Below the pieces are notes generated by a model that was not told the origin of the DNA, made no database searches, and worked only from the letters and a program-made list of their open reading frames with translations. The position numbers and the translations under genes were made by a program. Positions 24,758 to 34,530 of a stretch of DNA of 64,000 bases are shown piece by piece. The stretch is from contig CAVYRG010000001.1 of NCBI GenBank assembly GCA_963770915.1, positions 2,356,001-2,420,000 on the forward strand, in the 5' to 3' direction. The DNA is from PALSA-270 sp963770915 (GTDB lineage: Bacteria; Acidobacteriota; Terriglobia; Terriglobales; Acidobacteriaceae). Within the stretch, counting starts at the first letter, position 1, and every line of letters begins with the position of its first letter.

Positions 24758-26240
24758 ATGCTTTGTCCCGAGTACAAAGAGTTTACCCGCCTGGCGCGGG
24801 AAGCCACGCTGGTGCCGGTGGTCAAGTCGGTCGCCGCAGACCTGCTCACGCCGGTTTCCGCGTTTCTGGCGATTGCCGCCCATGAGCCGGAAGCTTTCCT
24901 GCTGGAGTCGGTGGAGCGGGGCGAGCAGATTGGCCGCTATACGTTCCTCGGTGCGCGTCCGTATATGGTGGTGCAGGCGCAAGGCCGCGATGTGCTGGTA
25001 CGCCGGGGTAAGTCGAAGGAACGGTTGCAGGGAAACGTTACGGAGATCATCAAGCGGCTTCTGCGAGAGCATCGGCCGGCCGCGATTCCCGGCATTCCGC
25101 CTTTCACCGCGGGAGCGGTGGGCTATTTTGCCTATGACGCCGTGCGGCAATTGGAAAAGATCGGCGAGCACTCCGAAGATGATCTTTCGCTGCCCGATTG
25201 CGGCTTGATGTTTTTCGACCGTCTGCTGGCTTTCGATCACCTGCGGCACCAGATTCACATCATCGCAACCGCCGATGTTACGCGGGAGAGCCCGCGCCGC
25301 GCCTATGATCGCGCTTTAGCGGATATTGCGGTTCTGGAAAAGAAACTCGCCGCCGGCCTGCGCAGGGCTGATTGGAAGAAGTCTACGGGCCGCACGAAAT
25401 CGAAGCTCAAGGTCCACGCCGCCACCAGCCGCAAGCAGTTCATCAAGGCGGTGGAGCGCTGCAAGGACTACATCCGCGCGGGCGACATTTTTCAGGTCGT
25501 GCTTTCGCAGCGGCTGGACTTTGTTCCCCAGGCCGCGCCCTTCGACATCTATCGCGCGTTGCGCACGGTGAATCCGTCACCCTATATGTATTTCCTGCGC
25601 ATGGGGGATACGCATATTCTTGGCTCCTCGCCGGAAATGCTGGTGCGCGTGACGGGAAGCAAACTGGAGTACCGCCCCATCGCCGGCACCCATCCGCGCG
25701 GGCCGCGACGAGGCCGAGGACCTGCGCCTGGAGCAGGAAATGCTCCACGACGAAAAAGAACGCGCCGAGCACGTGATGCTGGTGGACTTGGGCCGCAACG
25801 ACCTGGGCCGGGTGAGCGAGTACGGTACGGTGAAAGTGCGAGATCTGATGTACGTGGAGCGCTATTCGCACGTCATGCACATCGTCTCAGCGCTGGAGGG
25901 CAAACTGCGCGGTGGCATGGATGCGCTGGATGCGTTCGCGGCGTGTTTTCCGGCGGGAACGCTGAGCGGTGCGCCCAAGGTTCGCGCCATGCAGATCATC
26001 GAGGAACTGGAGCCCACTCGCCGCGGCATCTATGGCGGCTCGGTGCTCTACGCCGATTTCGCGGGCAACCTCGATTCCTGCATCGCCATCCGCACCATGC
26101 TGATGAAGGGCAAAAAGGCATACCTGCAAGCGGGCGCGGGCATCGTGGCCGATTCCGATCCAGAGCGCGAATTCCAGGAATCCATGAACAAAGCCCAGGC
26201 TGTGCTGCGCGCGGTGGAGGCCGCGCGGCATCGCCGTTAA
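24758..26240 (+). pseudogene. trpE: Anthranilate synthase component I (trpE), frameshifted
   Basis: Chorismate-binding enzyme of tryptophan synthesis. The first frame runs from ATG 24758 through an N-terminal domain (ESVERGEQIGRYTFLGARP), QVVLSQRLDF, NPSPYMYFLRM and SSPEMLVRV to IAGTHPRG. Near 25701-25704 the frame changes: the next frame continues at once as RDEAEDLRLEQEMLHDEKER, then DLGRNDLGRVS, PAGTLSGAPKVRAM, RRGIYGGSV and AGAGIV to a TAA at 26240. The two parts join exactly as in intact TrpE, so one extra base, best placed in GGGCCGCG, breaks the gene. With no other decay, a sequencing error or very recent mutation is likely. Confidence 0.85.
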
Positions 26241-26384
26241 GCGGATTGCTTGCGCGTCGACACGCGTCCCCAACAGACTGGAAAACTGACTCCCTGGATT
26301 TTGCGGCAAAGGCCCGACTTGCCGTCAGCGCCGTCAGGCTGCCTTATCGAGACGACCCGGGCGGCCGGAGACCGCGAGGAACCT

Positions 26385-26864
26385 CTATTGCCGGATGTCG
26401 AGAGTGATTTCCATACGCTCTTCGCCATCGAGAAGCTGCATGCCTAACCGTTCCGTTCCGGCGCGCCGGTGCAGGGAATAGTCGCTGCCGGTAATGACGG
26501 TGGGAACCGAGAGCATGCATTTGTCCCCTAGCCCGATTTTGGCTTTGAAGTGTCCGGCGACCATGTTGCAGACCTCTCCCACGGCATCGCAGTGCTGCGC
26601 CGCGGCTTGCTCGGGCGGAACGGCTAGCATCTGCGCGGCAATGCGAGTCGCGGCCGCCTCGCTGCAGCGCAGGCTGAAGATCGCCGATATGGCTCCGGCG
26701 ATGCCCACGGTGCCGGTTACGTGGGACTTGATTGCATCTTGATTCCGTTCGATGGTGACGGTGATTCCCGCCATCATGGAAAGCACTTCGGCTGCGGCCG
26801 AACCCAGCATCGAAAGCCAGGTTTCACGGGGAGCCACCTCGTGGTTTTCCGCGGCTATCGTCAT
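26385..26864 (-). CDS. CheX-like chemotaxis phosphatase domain protein
   Basis: The ATG at 26864 has AGGA about 6 bases upstream; longer readings add a Pro-rich, non-homologous leader. The 159-residue protein resembles CheX/CheC-type CheY-P phosphatases, with the motif DAVGEVCNMVAGHFK (E and N as catalytic candidates) and a beta-strand end EITLDIRQ. It probably dephosphorylates a response-regulator receiver domain in the cytoplasm. No chemotaxis genes are nearby. It sits between convergent trpE and trpG. Confidence 0.75.
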   Translation of the reverse strand: MTIAAENHEVAPRETWLSMLGSAAAEVLSMMAGITVTIERNQDAIKSHVTGTVGIAGAISAIFSLRCSEAAATRIAAQMLAVPPEQAAAQHCDAVGEVCNMVAGHFKAKIGLGDKCMLSVPTVITGSDYSLHRRAGTERLGMQLLDGEERMEITLDIRQ

Positions 26865-26993
26865 CTTTATCCTTGCCTCGGGGCGCTGACATTCGGGCGT
26901 GGCTGGCGCATAAGCGAGGCGCACCGGCCCCTTAGAACTGGCAGGAACGAGGACGAGCCCATTCCATGCCAATCGGCAATCCAAGCGTTGAGT

Positions 26994-27575
<582 letters not shown>

Positions 27576-27748
27576 GGCGGCCACTGCCTCTGAGCTTACA
27601 ACAAAGTCCTTGCCATCAACCACGTACAGGTCGGTTTTTTGGGAGGCTACCCCCCTGGGACTGGCGCCAGGGACCAGTGCTCGGCAGCCAAAGTCGTCCT
27701 TGACATGCTGCCCCTAAAACGCCATGCTTACTGCACTTGGGAGGACCC

Positions 27749-28078
27749 ATGGCCGAAGTAAATGAGGAAAAGCGCACCACGCGAAGGTTTGGGCTCAGGT
27801 TACCCCTCTCTATCAATTACACGCCAGAGAATCCTGCCGAGCAATCAGCCCAGACACGGGACGTAAGCGCTCGCGGGATATGCTTTTACGTAGACTCTTC
27901 CATCGATGCCGGCTCCCCGATTGAGTTCACCCTCACCCTTCCGCCCGAAATCACGCTGACCGAGAGCATTCAAGTGCGGTGCAAGGGCAAAGTCGTGCGG
28001 GTGGACGGGCCGGGCGTCGACAATCGGCTCGCGGTAGCAGCCGTCATCGAGGAATACGAGTTTCTTTCGCAGTCCTGA
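27749..28078 (+). CDS. PilZ-domain protein
   Basis: A single-domain cytoplasmic protein of 109 residues. GGAGG lies 4-5 bases before the ATG at 27749. It shows the PilZ c-di-GMP-binding signature: the RxxxR-type TTRRFGLRL near the start, then DVSARGICF (the D/NxSxxG motif). The rest is a beta-barrel (IEFTLTLPPEI, KGKVVRVD). It is expected to bind c-di-GMP and act on an unknown partner. It precedes the AMIN-domain gene by about 120 bp. Confidence 0.85.
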   Translation: MAEVNEEKRTTRRFGLRLPLSINYTPENPAEQSAQTRDVSARGICFYVDSSIDAGSPIEFTLTLPPEITLTESIQVRCKGKVVRVDGPGVDNRLAVAAVIEEYEFLSQS

Positions 28079-28197
28079 TTGGGTCTTACGCAGAGATACA
28101 AGCGGCCGCCGATTGCGCTAATCGCAGTTCGCGGCTTCCCTCGCGAGCGGCTGGAGTGGTATTGTCCGTATCTAGTGGATTTCAAAGGTGAAGTCTC

Positions 28198-29562
28198 TTG
28201 CCACGCAGCACTGCCCAAATTGCGTTGCGCATCGCGATGGCAGCGGTTTGTCTGGCAGGGGCAGCCGCGGCGCAATTCAGCGAGGCGGCGACTTACTCCG
28301 TCAATGATGACGCCGAGGCTCCGCCAGCCCTGATTCGCTCCATCCAGGTGGTTCCGGGAAAGGTGCCACCAGCGCTCGAAGTCGTCACGACGCGTCCTAT
28401 TTCTCCAGTCATCACGTTGTTAGCGAATCCGCCGCGCCTGGTCATCGATATGCCTAAGGCTTACCTGCTGGAGCGGCAGCGGATAGCCTTCCGGGACGAT
28501 CAGATCAAGCGCGTACGCGTCAGCCAGTTCCGCAAGAAACCGCCGGTGGTGCGAGTGGTCGTGGACCTGACCAAGCCCTGCGAATATGGTTGGGACGAGG
28601 CTGGCAATCGACTGACGATCCGGCTTCGCCCGGAGGATAACGCCGTGCAGGAGGCGAAGTCCGCGCCCGCCGCTGCTGTCTCTGCCGGGGGCGGAACCCT
28701 CGCCCCTGGGTTGACCGGCGTGTCCGGAACTGTGTTACCGGCAAGCACGCGCTTGCTCTCCGGCTCTTCCATAACGGCAGAAGGCGATACGGCCGTGCTC
28801 AAGCTGGCGGATGGAGGCGAGATTCAGGTTTGCGCGGGAACGAAGGTGACGGTCACGCCGTCGCAGGACGGTCGGAATTTGATGCTTGGCCTGAATACGG
28901 GAGCGGTTGAGGCCCACTATCGCCTGGAGTCCACCGCGGATTCGATCATGACGCCCGATTTCCGCATTTTGCTTCCCGGCCCCGGCAGATTCGACTTTGC
29001 CGTCAGTGCCGATTCGCGGGGCAATACCTGTGTGCGGGCTCTACCCGGCGACACCGCCTACGCCGTCGTTTCCGAACTCATGGGGGATGGAATCTACTGG
29101 GTCAAGCCGTCAGAGCAAGTTGTATTTCACTCGGGAAGGCTTGCTCTGGTGGATAGGAAAATTCCCGCCGACTGCGGCTGCTCGGAGCCCTCAATTCCGG
29201 TGATGCGAACACAGGCCACGCCGCCTCCTTCGGTTTCGTCAGTTCAAGCCGAAACGAGCGCGCCGCTACCTCCTGGCGGCTTTCCCGCGGCAAGTCCGGA
29301 GACCGCCAGTCCGCCCGCTTCAAAGCCCGGTGAGGTTCACGTGGATGTGGACGCTCCTCTCGTGTTCCATGCCGAGCCGGCGCCGCCTAAGCCCTCAGGC
29401 GAGGTGGCCACGGCATCGGCGCCGGTCGATGCAAGCCGTCCGGAAACGCCGGAGATCGCGACGCCTGCTTCAGCGCCTTCCCGCAACGTCTCGGCCACAC
29501 CACAGCCCCGCCACCGGGGCTTTTTCAGCCGATTCAGGAACGCCGTTGCCTCGTTGTTTTAG
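28198..29562 (+). CDS. Exported AMIN-domain protein with FecR-like region
   Basis: A 454-residue protein with a TTG start (AGGTG 8 bases upstream). A signal peptide ends near AAAAQ. An AMIN domain (PF11741) covers about residues 45-145 (PPRLVIDMPKAYLL, IKRVRVSQF, VVRVVVDLTKP). AMIN domains target proteins to peptidoglycan or pilus secretins. Residues about 180-320 have a FecR-like beta pattern (LKLADGGEIQVCAGTKVTV, MLGLNTGAVEAHY). The last about 130 residues are Pro/Ala-rich with a basic end (RHRGFFSRFRNAV). Not an amidase: no catalytic domain is present. Confidence 0.8.
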   Translation: MPRSTAQIALRIAMAAVCLAGAAAAQFSEAATYSVNDDAEAPPALIRSIQVVPGKVPPALEVVTTRPISPVITLLANPPRLVIDMPKAYLLERQRIAFRDDQIKRVRVSQFRKKPPVVRVVVDLTKPCEYGWDEAGNRLTIRLRPEDNAVQEAKSAPAAAVSAGGGTLAPGLTGVSGTVLPASTRLLSGSSITAEGDTAVLKLADGGEIQVCAGTKVTVTPSQDGRNLMLGLNTGAVEAHYRLESTADSIMTPDFRILLPGPGRFDFAVSADSRGNTCVRALPGDTAYAVVSELMGDGIYWVKPSEQVVFHSGRLALVDRKIPADCGCSEPSIPVMRTQATPPPSVSSVQAETSAPLPPGGFPAASPETASPPASKPGEVHVDVDAPLVFHAEPAPPKPSGEVATASAPVDASRPETPEIATPASAPSRNVSATPQPRHRGFFSRFRNAVASLF

Positions 29563-29771
29563 CATGGCCCTCCGAACCGTTGTATTTCCACTATGGTGCC
29601 CCATCACACAGGCATGTGACCTTGGGCACTTTTCGGCCAATGCTCGTGGATAGACAATAATCCGCGTCTGGAGGTAACCTCGAAGGTGGCCCTGTCCGCC
29701 ACCACGTTCACCGCGGGACCCGCCTTTTCGGACAGCAACGGCCCAACGCCCGGCCGTCATCGGAGGCACTT

Positions 29772-31355
29772 ATGGCTACGATTGTGGTGGCCGATGATCT
29801 AGCGGAATTGCTTCACGGCGAGCGCGTGCATTTCAACCTGCACCCGTCTGCACTGGTGGAGTACGCGGTGCGGCATGGCGAGGTCCGCCTGACTGCCAAG
29901 GGAGCCGTGGCTGCCTACACCGGAGCATTTACCGGCCGCGTGCCCAAGAACCGGTTTATCATCCGCGACGCGATCACCCGCGACACCGTGGACTGGGGTG
30001 CAATCAACCAGCCGGTCGAGCCCGCGGTGTTCGACGGGCTGTACCAGCGCGCCCTGGATTATTTGCGGGATCGCGAACTCTTCGTGCAAGACGTATTTTG
30101 TGGGGCCGATCCTAACTACCGCCTGCCCATTCGCGTCATCAACCAGTTCGCCTGGCACAACCTGTTTGTTCGCCAGCTTTTCATGCGGCCCAGCGCCGAA
30201 GAGTTGCGAAAACACCGGCCCGAATTCACTGTGATCTGCGCCCCCGAGTTGCGGGCCGATCCCAAGCGCGATGGCACGAACGCCGAGGCTTTCATTCTGC
30301 TGGATTTCACCCGCCGCACCGCCTTAATCGGAGGGACGGCTTACGCCGGGGAAATCAAGAAATCCATCTTTAGCGTGATGAACTTTCTGCTGCCGCCGCG
30401 CAACGTGTTTCCCATGCACTGCTCGGCCAATATCGGCAAGGACGGAGTCACCGCCCTGTTTTTCGGGCTTTCCGGCACTGGCAAGACCACACTCTCGGCC
30501 GATCCTACCCGCCGCCTGATCGGCGACGACGAGCACGGCTGGAGCATGGACGGCGTGTTCAACTTCGAGGGTGGCTGCTACGCCAAGTGCATCAAGCTGT
30601 CGCAGAAAAACGAACCGCAGATCTACAACGCCATCCGCTTCGGCTGCGTGCTGGAAAATGTGGTGCTCGATCCCATCACGCAGGTTCCCGACTACAACGA
30701 CGACAGCCTGACCGAGAATACGCGGGCTGCTTATCCAGTTGATTTCATCGAGAACTGCGTGATCCCGGGCGTGGGCGGACATCCCAGAAACGTTGTCTTT
30801 CTGACCGCCGACGCCTTCGGCGTGCTGCCGCCGATTGCGCGGCTTACACCCGAGCAGGCCATGTATCACTTCCTTTCGGGCTACACCGCTCGCGTGGCCG
30901 GCACCGAGGCCGGGGTCAAGGAGCCGCAGGCGACGTTTTCTACCTGCTTCGGCGCTCCGTTCATGCCGCTGGCGCCGAAGATTTACGCTGACATGCTGGG
31001 TCGGCGGCTGCGCGAGCACAACGCGCAATGCTGGCTGGTGAATACAGGATGGCAGGGCGGCCCGTATGGCATTGGCGGGCGCATCGATTTGCCGCACACG
31101 CGGGCGATTGTCGATGATGCGGTGGAGGGTAACCTGCGCAATGTGGAATTCGAAATCGAGCCGGCGTTTGGCTTCAGCATTCCCAAGACTTGTCCTGGCG
31201 TTCCGCCGGAGATGCTGAATCCCCGCAATTCCTGGGTCGACAAGGGCGCCTACGACCGCAGCGCCGCCGAGGTCCGTGCTCTGTTCGCCAAGAATTTCGA
31301 GAAGTTCGACGCGCCGCCGGAGGTCCGAGCGGCGGGGCCGATGGCGCGGAAGTAG
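29772..31355 (+). CDS. pckA: Phosphoenolpyruvate carboxykinase (ATP)
   Basis: Converts oxaloacetate and ATP to phosphoenolpyruvate in gluconeogenesis; cytoplasmic. The 527 residues are usual size. Seen: GAFTGRVPKNRFI, substrate-site GGTAYAGEIKKSIF, MHCSANIG, the P-loop FGLSGTGKTTLSAD, the metal-binding LIGDDEHGW and FNFEGGCYAK. The ATG at 29772 follows a GGAGG placed just upstream. About 200 bp upstream carry no gene and may hold its promoter. Confidence 0.97.
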   Translation: MATIVVADDLAELLHGERVHFNLHPSALVEYAVRHGEVRLTAKGAVAAYTGAFTGRVPKNRFIIRDAITRDTVDWGAINQPVEPAVFDGLYQRALDYLRDRELFVQDVFCGADPNYRLPIRVINQFAWHNLFVRQLFMRPSAEELRKHRPEFTVICAPELRADPKRDGTNAEAFILLDFTRRTALIGGTAYAGEIKKSIFSVMNFLLPPRNVFPMHCSANIGKDGVTALFFGLSGTGKTTLSADPTRRLIGDDEHGWSMDGVFNFEGGCYAKCIKLSQKNEPQIYNAIRFGCVLENVVLDPITQVPDYNDDSLTENTRAAYPVDFIENCVIPGVGGHPRNVVFLTADAFGVLPPIARLTPEQAMYHFLSGYTARVAGTEAGVKEPQATFSTCFGAPFMPLAPKIYADMLGRRLREHNAQCWLVNTGWQGGPYGIGGRIDLPHTRAIVDDAVEGNLRNVEFEIEPAFGFSIPKTCPGVPPEMLNPRNSWVDKGAYDRSAAEVRALFAKNFEKFDAPPEVRAAGPMARK

Positions 31356-31361
31356 TATGCG

Positions 31362-31607
31362 CTAGGCGCGCCTCAGCATTCGCACCAGCGCCACTAGAAT
31401 GACTGCCCCCAGGATCGCCACCAAAATGCTGGGGATCAACCCGCCCGTGGTGTAAATGCCCAACAGCCCCAGGACCCGGCTGCCGACGAATGCGCCTACG
31501 ATCCCCAGCAGTATGTCAACCAGAATGCCGTAGCCTGAGCCCTTCATGATTTTGCCGGTCGCCCAGCCGGCGATCAGCCCGACGAGAAGAACGTAGATCA
31601 AGTACAT
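31362..31607 (-). CDS. GlsB/YeaQ/YmgE-family small membrane protein
   Basis: An 81-residue protein with three hydrophobic helices and Gly-rich motifs of the transglycosylase-associated family (PF04226): GLIAGWATGKIMKGSGYG, LLGIVGAFVGS, and a C-terminal helix ending RMLRRA. Family members are stress-induced inner-membrane proteins of unknown mechanism. GGAGG lies 5 bases before the ATG. It converges on pckA with only 6 bp between stops. Confidence 0.9.
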   Translation of the reverse strand: MYLIYVLLVGLIAGWATGKIMKGSGYGILVDILLGIVGAFVGSRVLGLLGIYTTGGLIPSILVAILGAVILVALVRMLRRA

Positions 31608-31730
31608 GGAAGCCTCCTAGCCCTGTTCTCACGAGCAGGAGCGATCTTGGATGCTGAATACGTCGAGGAAGGATACGCTCTCGGCTGAACGTTGTCTGTG
31701 TTTAAATGACTTCGGGGTTGCTGCGCCGAA

Positions 31731-31988
31731 ATGTTTGCTCGCAAGATTCGCGTGGAGTACGAAGAGAATGGCCGCCGGCTGCCCTGCCCTCTGAAGTGGC
31801 TGGATAGCTTTGCCATGCGTAATTTCACCAACGCCAGCGTCTTTGATGACACTCTGCCACTAGGGGATGGCGTGATGGAAATCGGCAGCAAAGTCCCGAT
31901 GGATCAGCTAAAGGAAGCAATGGAAGAATGGTTCCGAAAGAAGAGCTATCTGCCGAAGAGCGCGCGGCTGGTGTTGGAGGAGGGATGA
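31731..31988 (+). CDS. Hypothetical protein, 85 aa
   Basis: A soluble, charged product (FARKIRVEYEENGRR; EAMEEWFRKKSYLPKSARLVLEEG) with no signal or membrane segment. No clear SD before the ATG. Codon use agrees with the neighbours. No family recognised. Confidence 0.5.
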   Translation: MFARKIRVEYEENGRRLPCPLKWLDSFAMRNFTNASVFDDTLPLGDGVMEIGSKVPMDQLKEAMEEWFRKKSYLPKSARLVLEEG

Positions 31989-32072
31989 CGGACAGCGGCT
32001 AAAGCCTCGGGACTCAAGCGCTCGGCGCGGGCCTTGAAGGCCCACTCTTCCACGTTGTCCCTGCTTTTCCGC

Positions 32073-32633
32073 CTACTTATCATAGTGCAGCAGCGAGAAA
32101 ACGTCGTACTGCTTCAGCTTCTCGCGGCCCTTTAGGAAATCCAATTCCACTACGAAGCCCAGGCCGATGATTTCGGCTCCGAGCGATGCCGCGAGCTTGG
32201 CGGTGGCTTCCGCCGTGCCGCCGGTGGCCAGCAGATCGTCGGCAATGATCACCCTCTGCCCTTTTTGAATCGCATCCTTGTGAATCTCCAGCGTGTTGTT
32301 GCCGTACTCGAGCGCGTAGTCGTATTTGACGGTGGCGGCAGGCAGCTTGCCGGGCTTGCGCACGGGAACGAATCCCGCGTTCAGCCGGTAGGCCAGGGCG
32401 GGCGCGAAAATGAAGCCGCGTGCCTCCATGCCCAAAACCAGATCAACGTCCAGGTTGATGTAGTGCTCGGAGAGTTCGTCGATCAGCGTGGCCAGGCCGC
32501 GCTTATCTTTCAGCAGCGTGGTGATGTCATAAAACAGAATTCCCGGCTTGGGGAAATCGGGGACTTCGCGGATGAGCTTCTTCAGGGGCTCGCAGTGCGC
32601 TCCCGAATTGCCGGACCCAGGGTTCGTGGGCAT
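32073..32633 (-). CDS. apt: Adenine phosphoribosyltransferase
   Basis: Purine salvage enzyme that joins adenine and PRPP to give AMP; cytoplasmic. The 186 residues show LKKLIREVPDFPKPGILFYD and ITTLLKD at the start, EARGFIFAPALAYRL, and the PRPP-binding motif VIIADDLLATGGTA. The ATG directly abuts the stop of acyP, indicating translational coupling. A short Gly/Ser-rich extension precedes the conserved part. Confidence 0.95.
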   Translation of the reverse strand: MPTNPGSGNSGAHCEPLKKLIREVPDFPKPGILFYDITTLLKDKRGLATLIDELSEHYINLDVDLVLGMEARGFIFAPALAYRLNAGFVPVRKPGKLPAATVKYDYALEYGNNTLEIHKDAIQKGQRVIIADDLLATGGTAEATAKLAASLGAEIIGLGFVVELDFLKGREKLKQYDVFSLLHYDK

Positions 32634-32933
32634 TTACCAGGCTCCTTCGATGCGGAATGCAGTCAAGTTTGAAATCGGCTTTGCGTCAGACTCCTCGACA
32701 TCGTCCACACGAGCGGCCCGCGGGCCTTCGCGCAAGCGCGAGCGCAGGCCGGAAAGCTGGTCGCGCGTGCCCATGGCCAGCACTTCCACGCTGGAGTCGG
32801 TATTGTTGCGCACCCATCCGGCGATGCCCAGGATGTGCGCCTCGCGCTCCACGAACCAGCGGAAACCCACGCCCTGCACGCGTCCGCGGACGATGAAGCG
32901 GCGGGCCTGGACGGCTTTTTCGCTGGAAGTCAT
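32634..32933 (-). CDS. acyP: Acylphosphatase
   Basis: A 99-residue enzyme hydrolysing carboxyl-phosphate bonds. The ATG at 32933 is chosen because the family starts just before the catalytic loop. Seen: RFIVRGRVQGVGFRWFV with catalytic Arg, and GWVRNNTDSSVEVLA with catalytic Asn. It lies directly upstream of apt with no spacer. Confidence 0.93.
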   Translation of the reverse strand: MTSSEKAVQARRFIVRGRVQGVGFRWFVEREAHILGIAGWVRNNTDSSVEVLAMGTRDQLSGLRSRLREGPRAARVDDVEESDAKPISNLTAFRIEGAW

Positions 32934-32940
32934 GGGCACA

Positions 32941-33025
32941 GAAGTCAGAATGAAGAAGTCAGAATGCAGAATGAACAAGTCAGGACGCAGGGGTCACTTC
33001 TTCATTTTTCATTCTTATTTCTACC
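32941..33025. repeat. GTCAGAATGAAGAA word repeat with inverted partner
   Basis: 32941-32984 consists of degenerate copies of GTCAGAATGMAGAA. 32995-33025 is an inverted relative (CTTCTTCATTTTTCATTCTT). It lies between efp and acyP and could fold as an imperfect hairpin. Confidence 0.55.
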
Positions 33026-33031
33026 TTCGTC

Positions 33032-33592
33032 TTACGCTCGCGACAAGTACACGCCTTCCGCGGTATCCACTTTGATCTTCTCCCCTTCGTTGATGAACGG
33101 CGGAACCTGCACGACCAATCCAGTTTCGGTTTTGGCCGGTTTGGTCACGCTGGAAGCAGTGGCGCTGCGCAGGCCTGGTTCAGTTTCAATCACCGTCAAC
33201 TCGACCGTCTGCGGCAACTCGATGCCGACCGCCTTGCCGTCGAAGAACTCCACCTTGATCTGCAGGTTGGAGATCAGATAGTCGACGGCATCGCCCAAAG
33301 TGTCTCTGGTGAGATGGGTCTGCTCGTAGTTCGACGTATCCATGAAGTAGTAATTGTCACCGTCGTTGTAGAGAAACTCCATCTCGACTTCATCGACATT
33401 CACCTTGTCGATGGGGTCAGGCGAACGGAAGCGATGCTCGAACATGGCCCCAGTGCGCAGGTTGCGCAATTTGGCCTGAATGAAGGCGCGCAGATTGCCG
33501 GGCGTGCGGTGCTCCACGCTGAAAACCGAATGCAGATCGTTGTTGTGCTTGATGATCATGCCGGGACGTAGCTGGGTGGCAGGAATCGACAT
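33032..33592 (-). CDS. efp: Translation elongation factor P
   Basis: Relieves ribosome stalling at polyproline. The 186 residues have the usual three-barrel layout; the start is MSIPATQLRPGMII, preceded by AAGGAGA. Seen: QAKLRNLRTGAMFEHRF, YLYNDGD-type FLYNDGDNYYFMD, and the C-terminal GEKIKVDTAEGVYLSRA. The loop that carries the modified Lys in E. coli (PGKGQAF) reads PGNLRAF, putting Asn at position 33 (K34 equivalent). Function without Lys modification is therefore expected. Confidence 0.96.
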   Translation of the reverse strand: MSIPATQLRPGMIIKHNNDLHSVFSVEHRTPGNLRAFIQAKLRNLRTGAMFEHRFRSPDPIDKVNVDEVEMEFLYNDGDNYYFMDTSNYEQTHLTRDTLGDAVDYLISNLQIKVEFFDGKAVGIELPQTVELTVIETEPGLRSATASSVTKPAKTETGLVVQVPPFINEGEKIKVDTAEGVYLSRA

Positions 33593-33792
33593 TGCGGAAC
33601 CAGTCTCCTTAAGATTGCCATTTGAGCCGGCAGAAGGCGGGTGAGCCTCATGCTCTGCCGGACACGAGGAACTCAACCCTATGATTTTATATGGTCTTGC
33701 GCCGGTTTGGGAAACCGGCTTTCGACGCCGCCACTGACTGGCAAACATCGCCCGCTGAAGGACTAGAATGGGAGGCGAGAGGAGCTACTTTT

Positions 33793-34089
33793 ATGGGCTT
33801 TAGACACGATGATGAGAGCAACGTAGGCGCTGCGATCACCTTTCTGTTGATCGGCATCGGCATTGGCGCATTGACCGGGCTACTGTTGGCCCCGCAGAGC
33901 GGCGAAGACCTGCGGCGCGATATCCGCCGCAAATACAAAGACGTGAGAGGCGCGGTGGGAGATTTCGCGGATGACGCGAAAGAACGCGTCGAGGACGCCT
34001 TGGAACGCGGCGCCGATTGGGTGGAAGGGGTGGAAGAAACTGCGCGCAAGAAGGTCGCTCCCCTAGGGCGGGCCTTGCGGCGGGATTGA
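33793..34089 (+). CDS. YtxH-domain protein
   Basis: A 98-residue protein; AGGAG lies 9 bases before the ATG at 33793. One N-terminal helix (AAITFLLIGIGIGALTGLLLAPQSG) is followed by an amphipathic charged tail (GEDLRRDIRRKYKDVRGAV), the YtxH (PF12732) pattern. Probably a membrane-anchored stress-related protein. Function unknown. Confidence 0.85.
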   Translation: MGFRHDDESNVGAAITFLLIGIGIGALTGLLLAPQSGEDLRRDIRRKYKDVRGAVGDFADDAKERVEDALERGADWVEGVEETARKKVAPLGRALRRD

Positions 34090-34124
34090 TTTGCCGCGAA
34101 AGCCATACCGGCTCGCGCCAGCGG

Positions 34125-34487
34125 TTATTTCATGTCGATGCGCAGGTTCACGCTAACCTGCTGACGCTCGTCGAACTGGCTGACCGTTTTGGTGTCGCTT
34201 TTATGCCCTTTGTATTGCGCGTACACCTCGTAGTCAACGCTGGAGGAAAGGGCTGGAAAGCGATAGGTGCCGTCCGGACCCACAATGAAGGTCTTCACTG
34301 CGTGAGTGCGCGTGTCGGAGAGGTAAACCACGGCGTCCTGCAGCGGGCGATCCTGCCGGTCTATGACCTTGCCGGTCAACAGTTTGCCGCTTTCGCCGCT
34401 ATCCTTCGCGTAAGCCGAACCTGCCGCCGCCAGGGTTATCAACAAGACAAAAAAGAGGACAACGCGATTTCTTTTCATGAAGTCCAT
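34125..34487 (-). CDS. Exported carboxypeptidase-regulatory-like domain protein
   Basis: A 120-residue protein whose signal peptide ends at GSAYA. It is followed by one CarboxypepD_reg/CNA-B-type beta-sandwich (GKVIDRQDRPLQDAVVYLSD; GPDGTYRFPALS; DYEVYAQYKG). It is similar in design to the next gene upstream, suggesting tandem duplication. Role unknown; such domains often bind or scaffold at the cell surface. Confidence 0.75.
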   Translation of the reverse strand: MDFMKRNRVVLFFVLLITLAAAGSAYAKDSGESGKLLTGKVIDRQDRPLQDAVVYLSDTRTHAVKTFIVGPDGTYRFPALSSSVDYEVYAQYKGHKSDTKTVSQFDERQQVSVNLRIDMK

Positions 34488-34530
34488 TTCATATCCGATT
34501 TCCTTGGGGATTTGCCCTACCAGAGTACTC

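Noticed and set aside
28198..29562. N-acetylmuramoyl-L-alanine amidase
   Set aside because: Only the AMIN targeting domain is present; there is no Amidase_3 catalytic domain or zinc ligands.
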